Positions 39,035 through 49,515 of a DNA stretch of 64,000 nucleotides are shown in pieces. A program made the translations under genes and the position numbers. The notes beneath the pieces were generated by a model. That model did no database searches and was not told where the DNA came from. It saw only the letters and a program-made list of their open reading frames with translations. The DNA is taken from assembly GCF_047675955.1 (NCBI RefSeq), contig NC_132925.1, forward strand, positions 75,831,622 to 75,895,621, written 5' to 3'. The stretch's first letter is position 1; the number at the start of each line of letters is the position of its first letter. Source of the DNA: Chlorocebus sabaeus. Lineage: Eukaryota; Chordata; Mammalia; Primates; Cercopithecidae.

Positions 39035-39600
39035 GGAATCTTCTGGCTATGGGGTGAGCCAGACCAGGAATCGCAGCTCTGCCACTCATAAGCAGTGAGA
39101 TTTGGGACAACATAACTTTCCTGAGCCTCAGTTTCCTCTTTAAAACAGGGATAATATAAATACATGTTTCAGACTACTGTTGTAAGGATGAAGAGAGGCA
39201 GTCCATGTAAAGTTTTTTGTTTTTTTTTTTTTTTTTTTTTTGAGACAGAGTCTCGCTGTGTCACCCAGGCTGGAGTGCAGTGGCGCGATCTCGGCTCACT
39301 GCAAGCTCCGCCTCCCGGGTTTTACGCCATTCTCCTGCCTCAGCCTCCGAGTAGCTGGGACTACAGGCGCCCGCCACCACGCCCGGCTAGTTTTTTGTAT
39401 TTTTAGTAGAGACGGGGTTTCACAGTGTTAGCCAGGATGGTCTCGATCTCCTGACCTCATGATCCACCCGCCTCGGCCTCCCAAAGTGCTGGGATTACAG
39501 GCTTGAGCCACCGCGCCCGGCCCATGTAAAGCTCTTTACTCAGTGCCTGACACACACAGTAAGTGCTCAAAGAATGAGAGCTACTATTATTACTACTACT
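39035..39600 (+). mobile_element. MIR SINE interrupted by AluY
   Basis: The plus-strand MIR 5' part ends at 39212 ('cctgagcctcagtttcctct') and the 3' part resumes at 39532 ('cagtaagtgctcaaagaatg'). The AluY target-site duplication lies in the MIR itself. Confidence 0.72.
39213..39521 (-). mobile_element. AluY, Old World monkey type
   Basis: Minus-strand full-length young Alu with target-site duplication ccatgtaaag at 39203-39212 and 39522-39531. It carries the 'gcttgagccaccgcgcccgg' head and splits an ancient MIR. Confidence 0.96.
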
Positions 39601-39767
39601 TTCTACCAGGTATTGTCTAAGATGCTTAATTTTTTGAGTTATCAATTACTTTTCAAAAATATCTTGGCACTCAAACAAAATGGGTATGCAACCACATAGC
39701 TATAAGGATTTGTCATGTGTTCGTAATTCTTGATTGCCATCTATCTAAATCCTATATATAAGTAGCT

Positions 39768-39936
39768 GTTTTTTTTGTTTATTTTTGAGAAAGGGTATCG
39801 CCGCTCTGCCACACAGGATGGAATGCAGTGGCATGAAGACAGCTCAATGCAGCCTCAACCTCCTGGCTCAAGTGATTCTCCCACAACAGCCTCCCAAAAT
39901 GCTAGGATTACAGGCGTGAGCCACTGCGCTCAGCCT
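39768..39936 (-). mobile_element. Old Alu monomer/fragment
   Basis: Minus-strand, well-diverged single-arm Alu relic of about 170 bp, with taagtagct at 39759-39767 and 39937-39945 as target-site duplication. Confidence 0.85.
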
Positions 39937-40917
39937 TAAGTAGCTATTTTTACTTCAGAATTACTGGTGAAGAAAAAAAGAGGATCTTTGTGAAATTTCT
40001 ACAAAGACTACCCAGCACTAATGAATAAAAAAATTAATTGTTGTATTTGTTACCCTAGTGTAACTACCACTACAATGAGAAGAATATGATTCATGAATAG
40101 ATTATAAACTCACATAACACAGATTATTTTCAGCAACAGCCACCAGCTTTTAAGAAAACATCTACAAAACAACAAGATCTTTTGAAGAAATAGCCATCGC
40201 AGCTGCCAGTTAACAATAAAAAGCTCACCAGACATGGGGCTAAGATAAGAGGAACAGAAAGTGTAGCATATAAAATCTACAGCAGACACCGAGTCTGTCT
40301 CCAGTACAGTAGTTCATCAGAGTGGAGAAAAAAAGGCCTAGAAACAGGAATAAAGGGAAGGGAGAAAATAAATATCCTATTCAGAGGCTGAAAAAAAGCA
40401 CAGAGTTTATCTTGGGAAAGAAAACCCTGGTAATGTAACAGAGGGATTCAAGCACACTGTCATTTATTTGTATACACCAAGCAGCTATTCCAAAACCATT
40501 TCTCTCTTCACACCATATTGTTATTCAACCAAAAAAGGGTACCAGGACATTGGAACCAAAGACAAACCAAAGACGAACCACACTCTATCACACTCTATAA
40601 CCAACAGGGGAGTGTTACTGTAGTGAATGTTGTCTCCCTCCTTCAACAAGAATTATTATTAGTGGGTGGTCTATACTGTTTTCCCCCTCCGGGCCAACTG
40701 TGCAAATTAACCAAGATCTATGTAAACACTTGTCATGATAATTCCTTCTACCTGGCATTTATACCCCAAATCTAACAATAACAGCACCTTTCAGCAAGAG
40801 TGATGGCTTGGTTTATATTGACACTAGACAGCAATGGGTATCTTTTGATAATGGCTATAAAGCAATATAGAGAGTGATGTGGAAGAGTCAAGAAGGTGAC
40901 TCCTACCAGAAATACAT

Positions 40918-41322
40918 TTGTCCCAGCAATCCCATTACTGGGTATATACCCAAAGAATTATAAATCATCCTCCCATAAAGGCACATGCACATGTATGTTT
41001 ACTGCAACACTATTTACAGTAGCAAAGACTCGGAACCAACCCAAACGCCCATGAATGATAGACTGCATAAAGAAAATGCGGCACATATACACCATGGAAT
41101 ACTATGCAGCCATAAAAAGAACGAGTTCACGTCCTTTGCAGGGACATGGATGAAGCTGGAAGCCATCATTCTCAGCAAACTAACACAGGAAAAGAAAACC
41201 AAATATTGCATGTTATCACTCATCAGTAAGAGTTGAACAATGAGAACACACAGACACAGGCAGGGGAACATCACACACTAGAGCCTGTTGGGCATTGGGG
41301 GGCAAGGGGAGGGAGAGCATTA
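40918..41322 (+). mobile_element. LINE-1 3' fragment (ORF2 end and 3' UTR start)
   Basis: This stretch reads as the plus-strand L1 ORF2 C-terminal region, including 'cccattactgggtatatacc' and 'tacaccatggaatactatg', then the start of the 3' UTR. It is truncated at both ends and followed at once by an AluY insertion. Confidence 0.9.
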
Positions 41323-41330
41323 GGACAAAT

Positions 41331-41640
41331 TTTTTTTTTTTTTTTTTTGAGACGGAGTCTTGCTCTGTCGCCCAGGCTGGAGTGCAGTGGCCAGATCTCG
41401 GCTCACTGCAAGCTCCGCCTCCCGGGTTCACGCCATTCTCCTGCCTCAGCCTCCCGAGAAGCTGGGACTACAGGCACCCGCCACCTCGCCCGGCTAGTTT
41501 TTTTTTTTTTTGTGTAATATTTAGTAGAGACGGGGTTTCACCGTGTTAGCCAGGATGGTCTCGATCTCCTGACCTCGTGATCCACCCGTCTCCGCCTCCC
41601 AAAGTGCTGGGATTACAGGCTTGAGCCACCACGCCCGGCC
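41331..41640 (-). mobile_element. AluY, Old World monkey type, inside L1 fragment
   Basis: Minus-strand full-length AluY with taggacaaatttt repeated at 41321-41333 and 41641-41653 (overlapping the tail by a few Ts). It has the 'gcttgagccacc' head and a lengthened T-run at the internal linker. Confidence 0.96.
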
Positions 41641-41859
41641 TAGGACAAATTTTAAAAAAAGGTGACACTTAACCTAAGTCTAGCCAATTGAGAAGAAACC
41701 ATCAGCGAAGAGGTTTGGGGCAGCAGGAGAAGCATAGCCCAGTCAGTGGGAAGAGCATATGCAAAGACTGAGAAGTGGGAAAAAGCCCAAGTGGAGCCTG
41801 TGGGCAACACTAAAGGATTTGGATTTTCAGTGGGCTACAAGGCCCTGTGTGATCTGCCT

Positions 41860-42315
41860 GCCCAACTCACTCATAATCCTTCAGCATCTGACCTTTTCCA
41901 CTGCACTCTCTCCATGCTGGCCTCTCCAGCCACTCCACCCGCTGTTGTTCTTCAAAACACCAGGTCTTCTCCAACCAGAGACTTCAGATTTGCTGTTCCT
42001 TCTGTGTGAAAGCTCATCCACAATATGCACATGACTGAAGCTCTCATATCCTACAAGTCATGACTCCTTCTCATGACTTGTAGGTGAGAAAATCCCTTCT
42101 CACCCCATTTTAAATTGTTTCCCATACTTTATCTTTTTCCAAAACACTCATTACCACCTGCCATATACTTTTAACTCATTGTTTTTGTTGCTTGTCTCCT
42201 CCACTAAAATAAACCTTTAGAGGGCAGTTCTGTTTGCTGCTGTTTTTCTGAAAATGAGAATAATACCTAGCACAAAGTAGATGCTCAATAAATACATGTT
42301 GTATGAATGAACAAA
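41860..42315 (+). mobile_element. L2 LINE 3' fragment
   Basis: Plus-strand L2 including 'ccatgctggcctctccagcc' and the 3' end 'tagatgctcaataaatacat'. A 14-bp perfect inverted repeat (42050-42084) lies within it and is not part of the L2 consensus I know. Confidence 0.7.
42050..42084. repeat. Perfect 14-bp inverted repeat (hairpin)
   Basis: The arms cctacaagtcatga and tcatgacttgtagg are exact reverse complements around the 7-base loop ctccttc. Confidence 0.95.
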
Positions 42316-42845
42316 GGCAAGCAAATAGAAACCACTAAAAGGTTTTATCAGGGGAGAAACAATTCATTTTGATTCATTTGACTGTATAAGTACATTTCAA
42401 AATTCCACTTCCTCCATTTACCATTACCTAGAAACTCGGGGATTTCACATTAAGGAGGTGGCTACATGCCCAACTGGCCCTTAACTTTAGCTACCACCAA
42501 TTCATTTCTACAATGCTACCATGGTGATCTTTCAAACACATCTACTCCCATCTCCTGCCGTCCACTACCTACCTGCCAAGGCTGCAACAGGTTTCAGGCT
42601 CCCAAACAGTGATGCCCCAGGGTCACAAGCTGCTTCCACACTGGACTGGCTAACTCTCCAATTCTCCCCCTTCACCTCTTCCAGGAAGCCTTCCTCTCCT
42701 GACCTCTACTTCTTCACCCCAGTGCTCTGACAGGATTCCACCTCAAGTTGCTGAGATTTCTGATTTTCTGGGCACACACTCCCACCATCCAGGCCTTGCT
42801 AGGGAGTTTAGATTTTCTTCTAAGGGTGCTGGGAAGCCTCTGAAG

Positions 42846-43170
42846 CAGCAGTCCCCAATCTTCATGACACCAGAGACCATTTTCATGGAAGGCAATTTTT
42901 CCACTGACCAGGGTTAGGTGGGGACCGGGGGAACCTCAGATCATCAGGCATTAAATTCTCAAAAGCAGCATGCAACCTAGATCCCACGCACGGACAGTTC
43001 ACAACAGAGTTTGTGCTCCTATGAGAATCTAATGCCACTAATCTGACAGGAGGTTGAGCTCAGGCAGTAATGGTCAGCACCCCATCCCCACTTACCTCCT
43101 GCTGTGTGGCCTGGTTCCTAACAAGCCATATGCCAGTACTGATCTACAGCCGAGGAGTTGGGGATCCCTA
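42846..43170 (+). mobile_element. MER1-type hAT-Charlie DNA transposon (second copy)
   Basis: About 325 bp, starting cagcagtccccaatctt and ending agttggggatcccta, internally colinear with the copy at 24079. The flanking 8-mers ctctgaag and ctacgaag agree at 6 of 8 positions. Confidence 0.85.
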
Positions 43171-43199
43171 CTACGAAGGATGATGCATAAATGTCTGTT

Positions 43200-45200
43200 T
43201 TAACTTGGCTGTATCCCCGTATCCTTGCCCGCATACTTAAAAAGGAAGACGAAACTCTTCCTCTTACTCTCAACAGATGATCTCCCAACTTCCCTCTTCC
43301 TTCACAGAAATGATGAGAATGAACTAAACATATTATTCCACAATTCTACATCCCTACCTGCAACTGAATCCACATGCTTTTCCTCTCATGAGAATGGGAT
43401 AAAGTCTCTGATTCCATCCAAAACCAGCCTGTCCATGTGGACTCTGAGTTGCATCTCCTTTTTCCAACTTAAGGTACTATACTTGTGATTATCAATTTTT
43501 TTCACATGACCAATTATCCCTTACTCTTGGATCATTCCCAGTTGCAGACAAACATTCCCTAATACTAACCAAATAAAATAAAACAAACCTCCTCATCATT
43601 CCCTTAGCTCCTTTACCCCGTGTCTTCATCCTGCTACTGCCTCATTTCTCCAATTGCCTTTCAAAGCAAAATGCTTTAAAAAGCTGTCCATATTTGCCCT
43701 CTCCATTTCTTCAGCTCGGGCTATCACTTCCCTATACAATGAGGGATCTGCCCCTCCAACTCTCCAGATTAAGGTCATTAATGAACTTCTTACTATCAAA
43801 GCCAGAGATCGATTCTCTGGCCTGACTTTACTTCACAGCAGCATGTAACACAGACCATCACTCCTCACTTAAAGCATGTTCCTCTCTCCTCCCAGATTCA
43901 CCACCACCATACTCATCTGGTTTCCCTACTGCCTCACTGGAGAGTCCTCCCCACCCACTCACCACCTCACTGTGGAGGGACCCAAGGCTCAGCCCTTGGC
44001 CCTAATGGAATCTTTATTGACACTCCTGTCTTAGGAAACAAACCTAGGTCCCACGACTTTCCATGTCCTCTGTATGTTGAGGATATAGACTGACCCAGTC
44101 TCCACCCCAGGCTGCTCCATCATGCTCCAGATTGTGTACTCAATTGCTGACACCACAGCTGCACATCAATGCCCACTAAGTACATCAAACAGTGTGGCCA
44201 AAATCAGAGCTGCTGACCCTGAGTCTCCCACATTCTCCAGCATTCCTCAGCTCATTAAGTGGTACCATTCAGTTGCTCAAGCCCCAAATCCCAATTCTTA
44301 TCTTTCTCCTTCACCAACATCCAATTTTTCATCAAATCATGTAAACTCCACCTCCAAGCATATCCTGAACACGATAACCTCTCTGCATTACCACTGCCAT
44401 TAGCAAAGTCTAAGTCACTATCACCTCTAACCTGGTCAGCCAGTCCCTCCACATATTTGCCAATGACCTTAACACGAATTAGATAACTCCCCTGCTGAAG
44501 CTACCCCTAACCACCAACCATCCTCCCAAGTTTCATTACACTTGAATACAAATTCCTTTCCTTGGCCTCTGCTATCTAACCTTGTCAGCATTATTTCCCT
44601 ACATTCTTCCCCCTTCCCTTCTCAGAGTGCCCCTTCCACAAGATCTGATGGCTGCTTCTTTCTTTTTTACGTTTTGAGATAGGGTCTTGCTCTGTTGCCC
44701 AGGCTGGAGTCCAGTATGTGCAATCACAGCTCACTGAAGCTTCGACCTGCTGGGCACAAGTGATCCTCCCAACTCAGCCTCCTGAGTAGCTGGGACTACA
44801 GGTCACCAGACCCAGCTAATTTTTTTGTAGAGATGGGGTCTCACTATGTTGCCAGGCTGGTCTCGAACTCCTGAGCTCAAGTGATCCTCCCGCCTCAGCC
44901 TCCCAAAATGCTGGGATTACAGGTGTGAGCCACCATGCCCGGCCTGTGGCTGATTCTTTCTCAGCATTCTGGTCTCAGCTCAAATGTTAAATGCTTAGAA
45001 AAGTCTTCCTTGATCATGTTAGTTGGAATTCCCCAACCCCAACTCATTAGCCTACTTCGACTTCACAGCATTCAATAGTCCTTGGAAATATTTGTGTATT
45101 TACTGTCTCATTTCCCTAGAGGGCAAGGGCTCCATCTGATTTGTGTCACTCTATCCCTAACACGCATGAGAAAACCTGGCACTTAAATATCTGCTGACCA
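43200..45200 (+). mobile_element. L2 LINE fragment, split by an Alu
   Basis: Plus-strand L2 over about 1.7 kb excluding the Alu at 44664-44946. Landmarks are 'aggtcattaatgaacttctt', 'cagcagcatgtaacacagac', 'gagggacccaaggctcagcc', 'ccccaaatcccaattcttat' and, after the Alu, 'tctggtctcagctcaaatgt'. Frames are broken throughout. Confidence 0.7.
44664..44946 (-). mobile_element. Alu (AluJ/S-like) inside L2
   Basis: Minus-strand Alu flanked by tggctgcttctttct (44649-44663) and tggctgattctttct (44947-44961), a one-mismatch target-site duplication. L2-like sequence continues on both sides. Confidence 0.94.
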
Positions 45201-45295
45201 AGTGCCTGACTTGGGAGTTAGGACTGTGCTTTCTCACCTTCTGTGGAGTTGTATCCTCAGACTCTATCTACACTAGGATGAGTCCCAGAGAACAT

Positions 45296-45345
45296 GAAAC
45301 TTGCCAACCTGGTCAGAAAGTGAAATGACCAGGTTGTCAAGTTTC
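45296..45345. repeat. 20-bp inverted repeat with one mismatch (hairpin)
   Basis: The left arm gaaacttgccaacctggtca pairs with the right arm tgaccaggttgtcaagtttc at 19 of 20 positions, across the 10-base spacer gaaagtgaaa; the T/A just outside pairs as well. The element lies in a stretch where I see no named repeat. Confidence 0.93.
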
Positions 45346-45777
45346 AGTTTTGCTTACCAGTAAGTGCCCAAAGTAGTTACATGGGTATCCTTGATCGAGT
45401 GTGATTTGCCCTAAGTCCAAATCCTGTAACTGAAAATACAAAATTGGCCCAGACTGGGGTTACACAGAACGATGGCTTCTATGTTCCATACTTCTATTAT
45501 TAGTAAAATCTTTACAGTGAGCATGTATTAACTTCTATAATGATAATTTTTTCCATTAAAACCAGTCTTTCTATATAGTTTCCAAAAAGAACAAGGTAAT
45601 TTAAATGAAGAACTGCTAAGTTAAAGTGGAAATTTCCAAGAATTGAAAAGGCAATTTTCTAAATTCCCTCTACAGGCAGAAAACCCCCACGACTATCACC
45701 ACACATTAAAAAAATCATGTAAGTAGTATCCTCATTTATCTTTCTGATCCACTTCCCACCTTCATGATGACTTTATT

Positions 45778-46071
45778 TTTTTTTTTTTTTGAGACGGAGT
45801 CTTGCTCTGTCACCCGGGCTGGAGTGCAGTGGCCGAATGTCAGCTCACTGCAAGCTCCGCCTCCCGGGTTTACGCCATTCTCTTGCCTCAGCCTCCCGAG
45901 TAGCTGGGACTACAGGCGCCCGCCACCTCGCCCGGCTAATTTTTTGTATTTTTAGTAGAGACGGGGTTTCACCGTGTTAGCCAGGATGGTCTCGATCTCC
46001 TGACCTTGCGATCCGCCCATCTCGGCCTCCCAAAGTGCTGGGATTACAGGCTTGAGCCACCGCGCCCGGCC
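45778..46071 (-). mobile_element. AluY, Old World monkey type
   Basis: Minus-strand young Alu with a perfect 16-bp target-site duplication tcatgatgactttatt at 45762-45777 and 46072-46087. The head reads 'gcttgagccaccgcgcccgg'. Confidence 0.96.
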
Positions 46072-46332
46072 TCATGATGACTTTATTCCGCTGCCTGTAA
46101 TTTACCATTTTTGCCCAGAAAAAAGGGGGTTTGAAAAACATTACAAGCAGCAGCATAAAGCAGCACAAACTACAGGTTTCCAGAAGATGAGCAAGTACAA
46201 CTCTGCACAAGCAGGAAAAAGTAAATACCCACATCGTGCTCCTCTCTGCAAGTCAAGGAGGTGGCTAAAGGAGGAACTAAGAAATGTCACCTCCCACTTC
46301 CCATTTTTGCTAGTCCAAGAAGGCATGAAACT

Positions 46333-46661
46333 GGGGTTTGGGTGTGATGGCTCAGGCCTATAATTCCAACACTCTGGGGGACTGAGGTGGAAGGATTTCT
46401 TGAGCTCCGGAGTTTGAGACCAGCCTGGGCAACATGGTGAAACCTCGTCTCTACAAACAAAATACAAAAATTAGCCGGGCATGGTAGTGTGCCCCTGTGG
46501 CCCCAGCTACTCAGGAGGCTGAGATGGGAGGATTGCTGGAGACCAGGAAGTGAAGTCAAGGCTGCAGTGAGCCGTGGATCATGCCACTGCACTGTAGCCT
46601 GGGTGATACAGCAAGACTCTGTCTCAAAAGAATAAAAAAGAAAAAAGAAAAAAAGAAGAAA
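46333..46661 (+). mobile_element. Alu (older)
   Basis: Plus-strand diverged two-arm Alu with a long A/G-rich tail; gaaactggggttt before it resembles gaaaactgtggttc after it. It faces the AluY at 45778, forming an inverted pair about 260 bp apart. Confidence 0.92.
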
Positions 46662-46664
46662 ACT

Positions 46665-48240
46665 GTGGTTCATTTGCTACACTCTGTCATCCTGAGCATG
46701 CCAGAGTTTCCTCTCACTACCTACACCTTGCCTGCTAAAGAAAAACTGGCATCTCACTTTCTGCTGCTCCTTCGACAGTCCTGGCTGATGACTTGATTAG
46801 AGAGGCATGCCTGTGACATTGTGCTTTCATTACTGATAACCTGCATTATATCATTCAATTCTCCCAACCCCTATTAGTTACTACTATTATTCTCATTTCA
46901 TACCTGAGTCAAGCGAGGTTCAGCAAAGCTATGTAGTTTCCTTCAAATTGCTTACCTACTACAGCTTAGATCTGTGCTGAGGCTTAATTCTAGAACTGGA
47001 GTTCCCAGAATTGCCTCTGTGTAAAGCTGACTTCTGCAAACTTGCCATATGGAACCCCTTTTCTGCATAACACCAACTAAGAGCACACAGAAACAGGGTT
47101 CCCTGGAACACACTCTTGGAAAAAATGATTTAAAGCTATGGTACTCAAACACCAAAATAGATACTCTTCTCTGAGAAGACCATAATGAAATGAAAAAAAT
47201 GATGACACTGTAATACGTCTTTCCTAAAGTGAAACTTTTTCATAATTAAAGGACTGTCCTTTATTTCAAAACAATGTTCTCATACTTTTTTGAGGTAAGT
47301 ACATATAAATTGCCAGCAACCATATGTCTAGAGTCCCCAAATTATTTCTGAAACTTTCTTGTTTGAAATATAAAGCCTGGGGACCACTGGGGTTAAAAGC
47401 ATTACCTTTTTTTCTGTTGCATGACTGGAGTTCAGGATTATGGAAAACATCTGTATAACCTGGGAGGGAAATAGTTTCTGTTTTAACATTGTGAATCTAA
47501 CTGATAATGAACTAGTGCTTTCTTCTTCCTTGCCATACGCTTACATATAAGAGAAAAAAACATTTCATGCTAGCGGGTCTTTAATACAAAGAAGAACAAG
47601 AACACTTAATCTAGTTTTACATTATGAGTGGCTGAAATGCAAAAATCGTTCTCCTTCTTCTGCTCATTTATTATAATCCCTGCTGTACAAGATGAATATA
47701 AGTGTAACCCTCTGCCTTTTTCTCAAAAGTACAGTAACTCCAACTGCTAAGTCTACTAACAGGCTTCTTTTCTCCTTAGAATTTCAATCAAAAAATACTT
47801 TAATAATCAAAGGGGCACATTTATTAGAAATACTGCCACAAAAACTTTGAACAACAATGTGATTAAAAGCAATCTTGCACTGAAATGGTATTTAAATAGT
47901 GAAATTTCACTTCTCCCTTTCTAAAGGATTTTTTTTTTTAATGGCACAAATCCCAGATGATTGTGTTTGCTATCTGCTGCAACCTTAGCTTTCACTTAAT
48001 CTTTTTTTAAAAAGCCAATTACTTCTAATGCAAACTGCAGATACTTCCCCTCCCCCTCAAAGAAAAAAATTTATGAAAGAACAACTAAATACAACACACT
48101 GACTGTTGTAAGGCATAGCAAGGAAAAGGCTCTGATATTTTCACTTAAAAAAATGGTTTTTGGTAAAGGTCAGTATTTCCAGACAAGGATAAGAAAAACA
48201 AAGGTTAGGGTGACCTGCTCAAGCTCATGAAAAGCCATGT
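46665..48240. other. Intronic sequence, no gene seen
   Basis: Mostly unique AT-rich intron; a weak MIR-like patch near 46830-46930 is the only repeat suspected. Confidence 0.55.
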
Positions 48241-48264
48241 ACCTTCTGGAAAGGGCTCAGAACA

Positions 48265-48440
48265 GCAGACTGGTTAAGCATGTGAGCTGTGGAGTAGTTA
48301 GACAGATCTGGGTTACAGGGCCTCTTACATGCTTTGTGATCTTAGCGAGCTACCTCACTTTTTTGAGCCATAGTTTCCTCATCTGTAAAATGGAGATAAT
48401 GGTGATACCTAGATCATAGGATTATGATTCATAAATACCT
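48265..48440 (+). mobile_element. MIR SINE
   Basis: Plus-strand MIR: 'gactggttaagcatgtgagc', 'tttcctcatctgtaaaatgg' and 'gatacctagatcataggatt'. Confidence 0.65.
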
Positions 48441-49189
48441 CATATTTCCCTCCTGAGATTAGAGTTTACAAGAACCAAGCACAACTGTAAATTGGATACA
48501 GCTTGGGAACCCCATCCTACTGTGCACATGGAAACATGTGCATGGTCTCCATGAACCGTGAAACGTAAGGGTTCAGAAATTCAGCATGGATTGTGCCAGT
48601 TGTTACTTTCCAGTAAGCACAAAACTGTAAAGATATGGGCCTAAAGAACACTGTCTGCCTTCTTAATCAAAATGCAGATTTGTTTCCCAGTGAATTTTTC
48701 CTATAATTCTAAGACCTATAACAAGGCTTCAGCTTCTCTAAACCAGCTCAGGGGCAGCAATTCTGGAGAATTTGAACGGAAATTCCATGAAAGTTCTGGA
48801 CTCTTTCTCCTGAATATTTACGTACCATGAGGGGCTTAACAGAACTCAGGCAACATTCTCATGGTCCATGGCTCTTGAAAGCTGAGGCAATAACAGCTCT
48901 ATTCGTGCTCTGTATGTGAACTGCTCCCAATCAGGTGTATGCCATAAAAAAGTGACAGTGAATGATAAAAGTGGACAAAGACAGCAATCTTCTTATGTGA
49001 AACCATTTCTTCTCTCCATTATTTCCTTCTAACTCAACATGTTTCTTTACTATTGAATGAACTCTTGGTTTAAGACTAACGGATTTTATTATTTTGAAGA
49101 TTCTCCCCTTCAAAATAGACAGTTCAAGAATAATAAGATCACATTCTGCAATTCTGCAGATTGGATTTCCTTTTATCAACCAAGGAACT

Positions 49190-49515
49190 CAGAATAGTGG
49201 TCAGCAAACTTTTCCTGTAAAGAACCAAACAGTAAATGTTTTGGGCTTGGTGGGTCATATGGTCTTTGCTGTGTATAGTCAACTCTGCTGTTCACTGTAT
49301 GCAGCAAGCAGCCACAGACAAGTAAATCAATGCCCGTGGCTACATTTCAATAAATTTAGTTATGGACTAATTTAGTTAATTTATTTAGTTATTAGTCCAT
49401 TTAGTTATGGACTAATCTCATATAATTTTCACGTCATGAAATCTTTTGAGTTTTTACTTCAACCAACGCAATGCAAAAACCAGGCAGGCAAGATTTGGCC
49501 CACGCGCCGCAACTG
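49190..49515 (+). mobile_element. hAT-Charlie-like element (subfamily uncertain)
   Basis: The left part 'gtggtcagcaaacttttcct' through 'ggcttggtgggtcatatggt' and the end 'aagatttggcccacgcgc' match a common non-autonomous hAT element. The centre holds a small local rearrangement with three copies of tggactaat or its complement. The exact family name is not secure. Confidence 0.55.

Noticed and set aside
43200..44660. Series of proline/serine-rich open frames suggesting a gene
   Set aside because: The sequence follows the L2 LINE consensus order; the frames are decayed L2 coding sequence.
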